Positions 60,901 through 64,000 of a stretch of DNA of 64,000 bases are shown in pieces. The DNA is from Sipunculus nudus. Lineage: Eukaryota; Annelida; Sipuncula; Golfingiida; Sipunculidae. The DNA lies in contig CM049316.1 in the NCBI GenBank assembly GCA_026874595.1, positions 11,586,839-11,650,838 on the forward strand, in the 5' to 3' direction. The stretch's first letter is position 1. Each line of letters opens with the position of its first letter. Both the position numbers and the translations under genes were made by a program. A model generated the notes under the pieces. The model saw nothing but the letters and a program-made list of their open reading frames with translations. It did not search any database and was not told the DNA's origin.

Positions 60901-63750
60901 TTTCAGGATGGAATGAGACCTTTACAATGTAACTTTCAGGTTTAACATGGTTAAAGTAACTCAAAAACTAATCAGATATCTTCAAAATGGCTAACTAAGG
61001 AATTAAGGGAAGACTGGCTCTCAAAGTGTACATAACAATAATAAGCAGTCAGCCATAAGAGGCTCCTCTAGGACTCCTGAACCACAATGCTTGACACCTA
61101 CCATCTTTAGAAGCAGATTCCAGACAAAGCAGCACGTGGGCAAGACGACCCTTCTCGTACTTGGGGGCATCATCTCCCAGGCATTTCTGCCTCTCAATGT
61201 CAGCATTACACTGGTTTGCAAAGGCTTTGTTGATTTTGTAGTCCTCTTGAATCATTTTCTGTCTTCGAACTAGCTGCTTCTGACACTGTAAGCACAGAAT
61301 TGGTCAGTCTTATATTCAATAATGAAATTTTGTCAAACGGAAAAATATATAGGTAGCAACACTGGTGTCATGCAAAAACTTAAACCCATAAAAGATTTAC
61401 ATGCATATCAAATATTCAGGCTACCCAAACTTGAAGTTTTGCATAAAGTTTCACTTTAAATAAACAAACAAAAAGAGACAAATTTAATAAATGCAAGAGA
61501 CATCTTTGAGGAATTGTCAATATTCACTCTCCTCGCAAAGGTCATGACCCCATTTTTAATAGGCTTCATCCTGTCACCTATATCTATACACACATAAAGT
61601 TTGATAAAGATCTGTAGAATATTTTTTGAGTTCTCTCAAGATTTTTCTGTGGTGGTGGCGGGACCCGTCATGAAACCATAGATCTTGACTTTGTCTGGGG
61701 ATACAATAAGTCTACCTTATAGACAAATAGATGAGAATTACGACATGAACAATGACCAAATCACTGACCTCTTCGCTCATTCCTTTCTCAAATTTGTGTT
61801 TGTAGAGACACTTGAACACTTTGCCGCCACCAGCCTTCACGTCATCACAGAACGCTTCGCGATCTTCACGACAAGCAAAGAACAGGGGCCTATCCATGTG
61901 GTAGTCATCAGCTTGTAACTCCGCGATACGCAGGATCTCATGTTTGCAATCTTTGTTTAATTTGTCAACCTTTGATGACAAGCACTCTATTGTCTTTCCT
62001 TGGGAGTGTGTTGCCTGCAAAAGCAGTGTAATAGGTGCTATATATAGGACTACATTAATATATTAACATATATTGATACTTATATCTCTACCAGAATTCT
62101 TACGGTATTTCACATGGTGCTGCCTAAGCCACTGCCAGTATGGGATTCATTTTCATTTGTGGATATTGCTAAGTTCACAAAGCCATATCCATATACATAT
62201 TCATATTCCTAATTACATGAACATTTATGCAATAAGGAAAATAAACACATAATATTTCCGTCTAATGTATAAATCAGTGGATAAACTAAATCACTACATA
62301 ATTCCTATATAATATTCAATACTCCGTACATTTGTTGGTAAGTCAAATCCATCAAGCCAAATTAATGCATTAAATAAAAAGTTTTTAACTGAATGTTCGT
62401 TAAATGAGTGATCTTAATAACTCACAACTATGTTGGCCTTTTAAGTTTGAAAGAATTAAATGCTTGAAAACAATTATAAGTGGGGGAAGCTGATCAAAAA
62501 TTTCTTGTATAGTATAAAAATTAAATATAATTAATTAAGTGTAAAACTTTCACATTCACATGTATTTCATGACTCGTGGACATTTTCAGAATGCATCAGG
62601 TTACAAAGCATAATTCCATTGGTCCAAAATGTCTATTTGCAGCATATGGCTCTATCATATGGCCCTGTCTGCTAAAGTGCATGCAGACTGACATCTGGTG
62701 GACAATGGATAAATCATTCGATGTTAGTCACACACAAGGGCACTTCATATTTGGTCACACCAAAGTGCACTTCCTATCTCCGGGGGGTTCCAGGCAGCCA
62801 AGCATTCTTTAATATAAAGTGGAACCTGTCTGAAAGACCACCTGTCTATTAAGAGTACTCTTGAGTGAACCGTAAGCATTCACATTGGTTATAACTGACC
62901 TGTCTAATACTGTCTAATAAGAAAACCAATGATTTAAGATCATTTCTGGTTGGACCCACAGGTGGTGTTATTAAACAGGGTTCACTGTACTTACATCTTG
63001 GTCTATCTTGGTGACCCTTCCACACCCTTGGTTTTCTATATCTGCCTGACATTTCTCCACCAGTTTGTAGATGAGACGGTAATCTCCAAAGATGATGTAC
63101 GACATCTTCCTCAGGAACAGCTTACAGTTGTTGTCAGAAACATTCTCCTGGTGGTCAATCAAACACGGGATCACCTGACCCTCCCCATGGGGCAGTTTAT
63201 TACACTCCGGCAACTAATAGAAAATAAGAAGACATTACAGATCCAAATAAAAGATGTCAAATTTATATTTATTATACATGAAGTATTCTTGTTACACTCC
63301 GGCAACTGATTTATTATATATGAAGACATTTCATATTCAATATAAAATGTGTCACTAAATTTACATTCATTATATTTAGACAATGTTTCAATCATTGGAA
63401 ATTATAAAATGTGTCACATGAATTACATGTGTGAATTACAATACTGTGAAGTATTGGTGGAAAATTCAGCACAGATATGTTAGTATAAGATGAATGAATC
63501 CAAATCAAAAGTTACTTTTGTTATATTTAGTGCCTGTGTTGAGTATGGACTTGTAAATGTAACACATAATCAATTTTCATGAACATTTGTGAAAATGGAA
63601 AATTAATGCAAAATATTTAATTAACAAGACCATCTCTGTATGTGTGTGTGTATTGTTTCTTACATTTTTCAGAGCATCTTGACATACTTCTGATGTAGCA
63701 GAATCAAACCTCATATCCTTGGTCAGGCTAATTTTATACTTCCAGATAAA
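36637..63750 (-). CDS. GLG1: Golgi apparatus protein 1 (MG-160/ESL-1/CFR), C-terminal 1036 residues, 23 exons
   Basis: Type I membrane glycoprotein of the Golgi; vertebrate members bind fibroblast growth factors, act on TGF-beta precursor processing and serve as E-selectin ligand. The 23 exons listed separately join in phase with GT-AG introns into 1036 residues made of about 14 cysteine-rich GLG1 repeats. Each repeat is about 60 residues with the D-Y/F-R-L...C...D...C and ECL/CL...C pattern. Then come VTSPSK, one membrane helix (about residues 1002-1023 of the visible part) and the basic cytosolic [15 protein letters not shown]. The order matches the vertebrate protein (about 1180 residues), so only the signal peptide and the first 100-150 residues lie beyond the right edge. 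Candidate N-glycosylation sites are NVS (visible residue 53) and NYT (528). It converges tail-to-tail with CYC1. Confidence 0.95.
36640..36645 (-). terminator. AATAAA hexamer overlapping the GLG1 stop region
   Basis: The codons AAT AAA directly before the TGA form the canonical polyadenylation hexamer. If used, the 3' UTR would be only about 10-30 bases. Probably fortuitous, but it is the nearest signal. Confidence 0.2.
37171..37277 (-). CDS. GLG1: GLG1 exon V
   Basis: Completes Gln, then [20 protein letters not shown] and [15 protein letters not shown], matching the vertebrate QMSCLMEAL...MWSYAAK block. Acceptor CTCCACAG, donor AGG|GTATGT. Confidence 0.97.
37794..37914 (-). CDS. GLG1: GLG1 exon U
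   Basis: 40 residues plus one base: [20 protein letters not shown], then [20 protein letters not shown]. The VDPxLHxACALDIK motif is conserved to vertebrates. Acceptor AATTACAG, donor AAAC|GTGAGT. Confidence 0.97.
37921..37957 (+). repeat. Solo copy of the GACCCATGGGTC motif
   Basis: ACAAGAGACCCATGGGTCAT followed by GGTGCTCAGCTG, the same motif that bounds the 0.6-kb repeats at 11866 and 26685, here without the body. It begins a few bases before GLG1 exon U. Confidence 0.7.
38934..39062 (-). CDS. GLG1: GLG1 exon T
   Basis: 43 residues: [40 protein letters not shown] and CQK. Acceptor TTTGTAG, donor AAG|GTAAAG. Confidence 0.94.
39513..39532. repeat. (TG)n microsatellite
   Basis: About ten GT units within a GLG1 intron. 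Confidence 0.9.
39890..40040 (-). mobile_element. tRNA-derived SINE, same family as 11033-11160
   Basis: On the minus strand AGCTCCTGTGATCTAGGGGTAGAGCACAGAG forms the tRNA-like A-box region. The B-box is decayed. The tail GAGATTTTGCATGGCCAG...CAGGGTGAGTGCTCTGC parallels the tail of the intron 1 copy in CYC1. It lies about 30 bases 3' of GLG1 exon S. Confidence 0.75.
40067..40168 (-). CDS. GLG1: GLG1 exon S
   Basis: 34 residues: [20 protein letters not shown] then [14 protein letters not shown]. Acceptor GTTTATCAG, donor GAG|GTAAGA. A SINE sits in the intron directly downstream (39890-40040). Confidence 0.95.
40839..40981 (-). CDS. GLG1: GLG1 exon R
   Basis: Completes Asp, then [20 protein letters not shown], an acidic [11 protein letters not shown] insert and [12 protein letters not shown]. 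It matches the vertebrate DYRLNP...EGQVISCLK block. Acceptor ATATTAG, donor AAG|GTCAGT. Confidence 0.95.
41507..41630 (-). CDS. GLG1: GLG1 exon Q
   Basis: 41 residues plus one base: [40 protein letters not shown] and K. Acceptor ATTTGCAG, donor AAAG|GTCAGC. Confidence 0.94.
42042..42107 (-). CDS. GLG1: GLG1 exon P
   Basis: 22 residues: [20 protein letters not shown] then IK, matching the vertebrate LDYTLMRVCKQMIK block. Acceptor CTTTCCAG, donor AAG|GTAGGA. Confidence 0.95.
42855..42944. repeat. (AT)n microsatellite, 90 bp
   Basis: Forty-five uninterrupted AT units, the longest pure tract in the window, in a GLG1 intron. Confidence 0.98.
42985..43245 (+). repeat. Tandem repeat, about four diverged units of 60-80 bp
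   Basis: The phrase 'gtcatgaaaatcctttacctttt' followed by 'acttatacacatacaaactgttaacag' recurs about four times with length changes, directly after the AT tract. Confidence 0.8.
43663..43734 (-). CDS. GLG1: GLG1 exon O
   Basis: 24 residues: [20 protein letters not shown] then FKRE. Acceptor TGTTTACAG, donor GAG|GTGAGT, phase 0 at both ends. Confidence 0.95.
45104..45196 (-). CDS. GLG1: GLG1 exon N
   Basis: 31 residues: [20 protein letters not shown] then [11 protein letters not shown]. Acceptor ATTTTTCAG, donor CAT|GTGAGT. Confidence 0.93.
45500..46335 (+). repeat. Tandem dispersed repeat with 'gtaggtggtgccacc' units
   Basis: Six or so units carry 'gaatgtaggtggtgccacctgt', 'aagctatccaagatgtatactcatgcaaaatttcag' and 'gataagtcaaaccactgc'. 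The same family is at 25280-25500, 47230-47640 and about 61340-61430. It fills the GLG1 intron between exons N and M. Confidence 0.75.
46469..46520 (+). repeat. Solo GACCCATGGGTC-type motif and poly-G tract
   Basis: AACAAGGGACCAATGGGTCA followed by CGGCACTCAGCTG, then a run of about 15 G (46506-46520). Confidence 0.7.
46521..47100. other. GLG1 intron, AT-rich, no feature recognised
   Basis: AT-rich sequence with several poly-T tracts and no gene signal. Confidence 0.4.
47105..48110 (+). repeat. Composite dispersed repeat (copy of 25060-25790)
   Basis: It opens 'ggcctacaggcctaatgcgaacctgtgcaattgg', continues with three 'gtaggtggc-ccacc' units, then multiple 'actgagtgaactcttgacct' and 'aagctataaatagat' phrases, in the same order as the copy downstream of CYC1. 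More tail units are present here than there. Confidence 0.78.
48111..49907. other. GLG1 intron, repeats fragments only
   Basis: A (TGG)n tract at about 48562-48582, a G-rich run near 48587-48600, and a short GACGGA/CGGAGG block with AGCTTAGCT near 49380-49475 related to the family at 19855-20110. No exon recognised. Confidence 0.45.
49908..50022 (-). CDS. GLG1: GLG1 exon M
   Basis: Completes Lys, then [20 protein letters not shown] and [18 protein letters not shown]. Acceptor GTTTTCAG, donor AGG|GTAAGG. The next exon is 4.7 kb away across a repeat-filled intron. Confidence 0.96.
50664..50752 (-). CDS. GLG1: GLG1 exon L
   Basis: [20 protein letters not shown] then VKECPGVRS plus two bases. 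FRFSYKFK is a family hallmark. Acceptor TTTAAACAG, donor AA|GTAGGT. Confidence 0.97.
51554..51667 (-). CDS. GLG1: GLG1 exon K
   Basis: 38 residues: [20 protein letters not shown], then [18 protein letters not shown], matching the vertebrate DLMECLIQNK...MNEKC block. Acceptor AATTTTAG, donor CTG|GTAAGT. Confidence 0.97.
51960..53150 (+). repeat. ~300-bp tandem repeat, about 3.8 copies
   Basis: CCTGAGAAATAA-type starts at 52028, 52331, 52629 and 52931 give periods of 303, 298 and 302 bases. Each unit carries 'aaaataggtcaaggtcacccatcttcgaac', 'gatattttgtcaatatacatcttcaccgaagaaat' and 'gcgcccc...ttgtccagcaggtacagaccatcagtccca'. It lies in the GLG1 intron between exons K and J. Confidence 0.9.
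53365..53514 (-). CDS. GLG1: GLG1 exon J
   Basis: 50 residues, [20 protein letters not shown], then GNYTED with an N-glycosylation sequon, then a [10 protein letters not shown] end. Acceptor TTTGCAG, donor AAG|GTACGT. Confidence 0.95.
53520..55270. other. GLG1 intron, no feature recognised
   Basis: No exon, RNA gene or strong repeat. A few phrases near 55080-55165 ('gtgaaaatcca', 'actgacagacg') look like eroded ends of the dispersed repeat family. Confidence 0.4.
55275..55412 (-). CDS. GLG1: GLG1 exon I
   Basis: 46 residues: [20 protein letters not shown], then [20 protein letters not shown] and KTDIGE. Acceptor TTTACAG, donor GAG|GTAAAG. Its acceptor plus about 40 exon bases are duplicated 67 bases into the preceding intron. 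Confidence 0.96.
55371..55535 (-). repeat. Tandem duplication of GLG1 exon I acceptor region, 67-bp unit
   Basis: The segment spanning 42 exon bases and the adjoining acceptor (55371-55437) recurs at 55438-55504 with few changes, and in decayed form to about 55535. The intronic copy keeps an AG (TTAAAG) before TTGACGCGAGGG but meets a stop after ten codons. Confidence 0.9.
55810..55975 (-). CDS. GLG1: GLG1 exon H
   Basis: Completes Glu, then [20 protein letters not shown], the [18 protein letters not shown] region and DSEKQ. Acceptor GTTTCAG, donor CAG|GTCAGT. Confidence 0.96.
56658..56759 (-). CDS. GLG1: GLG1 exon G (5' part lies in a minisatellite)
   Basis: It completes a Gln codon and then encodes [20 protein letters not shown] and [13 protein letters not shown]; the last block is almost invariant in animals. 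Acceptor TCTTACAG, donor GA|GTAAGT. The acceptor and the first 29 exon bases (56731-56759) form the first copy of the 124-bp repeat that fills the preceding intron. Confidence 0.96.
56731..57964 (-). repeat. 124-bp minisatellite containing GLG1 exon G acceptor, ~10 copies
   Basis: A 70-bp long unit plus a 54-bp short unit form a 124-bp dimer. Dimers start at 56731, 56855, 56979, 57103, 57227, 57351, 57475, 57599, 57723 and 57847 in exact register. The first long unit includes the true acceptor and the first 29 bases of exon G; the others are intronic. The short unit is a deleted version of the long one. Each long unit holds TTACAG followed by a copy of the VIGCLLEHI codons. Confidence 0.96.
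58404..58525 (-). CDS. GLG1: GLG1 exon F
   Basis: [20 protein letters not shown] then [20 protein letters not shown] plus two bases. Acceptor TCCTTAG, donor CA|GTAAGT. Confidence 0.95.
59431..59684 (-). CDS. GLG1: GLG1 exon E
   Basis: 84 residues after completing a Gly codon, covering [40 protein letters not shown] and a charged acidic/basic linker before ASPQCQRA. Longest coding exon in the window. Acceptor TTATTCAG, donor GCT|GTAAGT. Confidence 0.97.
60210..60570 (+). repeat. Dispersed repeat with ~85-bp internal duplication
   Basis: 'ccaccaatccgtccatccatctgtcaatc' opens the block, and 'cgataactttcctaaatttaatcagatt' follows. Then 'cttaatgtgtttttgtttt-atgtttgcctccagatgtctccacatgtcatagtggat' is a repeat of the preceding segment beginning near 60426. 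Located in the GLG1 intron between exons E and D. Confidence 0.6.
61102..61285 (-). CDS. GLG1: GLG1 exon D
   Basis: 61 residues plus one base: [20 protein letters not shown], then the [14 protein letters not shown] segment that matches the vertebrate LLMCLESA motif. Acceptor GCTTACAG, donor ATG|GTAGGT. Confidence 0.96.
61769..62014 (-). CDS. GLG1: GLG1 exon C
   Basis: 82 residues. [20 protein letters not shown] and [20 protein letters not shown] are strongly conserved with vertebrate GLG1. Acceptor TTTTGCAG, donor GAG|GTCAGT. Confidence 0.97.
62020..62990. other. GLG1 intron, no feature recognised
   Basis: About 970 bases between exons C and B with no exon-like or repeat signal strong enough to name. 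Confidence 0.4.
62995..63213 (-). CDS. GLG1: GLG1 exon B
   Basis: 73 residues, from [20 protein letters not shown] through [19 protein letters not shown]. It contains the N-glycosylation sequon NVS and the conserved IIFxDYRLI. Acceptor CTATTAG, donor GAT|GTAAGT. The acceptor and first five or six codons are duplicated 92 bases away in the preceding intron. Confidence 0.95.
63199..63380 (-). repeat. 92-bp tandem duplication of GLG1 exon B acceptor region
   Basis: TTACACTCCGGCAACT at 63200 recurs at 63292, followed in both by related 'gaagacatt-ca-atcca' and 'taaa-tgt-tca-aattta-att-attata' sequence. The intronic copy retains an intact AAATCAG acceptor and the first five codons (LPECN). Confidence 0.85.
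63664..63750 (-). CDS. GLG1: GLG1 exon A (first seen)
   Basis: [20 protein letters not shown] then EVCQDALKN. It aligns with the WKYKLNLT region of vertebrate GLG1. Acceptor CTGTTTTCAG, donor AAT|GTAAGA, phase 0 at both ends. Upstream exons are outside the window. Confidence 0.9.
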
Positions 63751-64000
63751 CTGAAAACAGGGATTACATCATTTATATGTCTGTCAATATAAGTGAAAAC
63801 ATACACCCTCAGGTTACTAAACACTGCTTAATCTATAGATTACGGAAAATAGGTAAAGGATAATATCTTAATTAGATATATCATTCATGAGTTGTTAACT
63901 AGAAAACATTTTATATTAGCCCTCTAGAAACTCTGTAATAATAAATTAGTGTTTAAACTGGTATCACTAATTGAACACAGAACCATAATGGCAGATTATT

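Overview
The window is a stretch of an animal nuclear genome. It is AT-rich and full of introns, and most of it is dispersed and tandem repeats. The two conserved proteins, the tRNA-derived SINE copies, the (TA)n tracts and the dense repeats rich in AGGTCA half-sites suggest a lophotrochozoan, most likely a bivalve mollusc. That placement is inference; the window contains no species marker.

Layout. Positions 1-9.1 kb hold no convincing gene. They contain a 789-bp TA-flanked inverted-repeat DNA transposon derivative (1116-1904), a tandem array of units of about 150 bp (about 4.98-5.6 kb), a decayed non-LTR reverse transcriptase (about 5.69-6.45 kb), a 62-bp near-perfect palindrome, and a tRNA-like SINE head at 6.63 kb. 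A sequence folding as a complete hammerhead ribozyme lies on the minus strand at 9.18-9.28 kb. The first gene is CYC1 (cytochrome c1, complex III), plus strand, eight coding exons from 9585 to 24615, reconstructing to 304 residues with every splice junction in phase. Its first intron (6.4 kb) and last intron (4.7 kb) are loaded with repeats. The last intron includes a 1.53-kb insertion with a 4-bp target duplication whose empty site can be reconstructed.

24.9-36.6 kb is the convergent intergenic/3' flanking region. 25-28.2 kb is dispersed repeats. 28.3-36.6 kb is largely free of the dispersed families and may be a long 3' UTR of the second gene.

The second gene is GLG1 (Golgi apparatus protein 1, also called MG-160, ESL-1 or CFR), minus strand. 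Twenty-three exons run from 63750 (first exon seen; the 5' end lies beyond the window) down to the stop at 36637. They give 1036 C-terminal residues of a cysteine-rich type I membrane protein ending in one transmembrane helix and a short basic tail.

Most unusual observations: (1) at three separate GLG1 exons the 3' splice site plus the first codons of the exon have been tandemly duplicated into the preceding intron, in one case amplified into a 124-bp minisatellite of about ten copies; (2) the hammerhead-like fold upstream of CYC1; (3) a roughly 33-bp motif with a palindromic core that bounds a 0.6-kb repeat and also occurs alone at several sites; (4) the reconstructable LTR-like insertion. 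No bacterial features, CRISPR arrays or operons are present. The two genes are not functionally linked as far as is known: CYC1 works in mitochondrial respiration and GLG1 in the Golgi.
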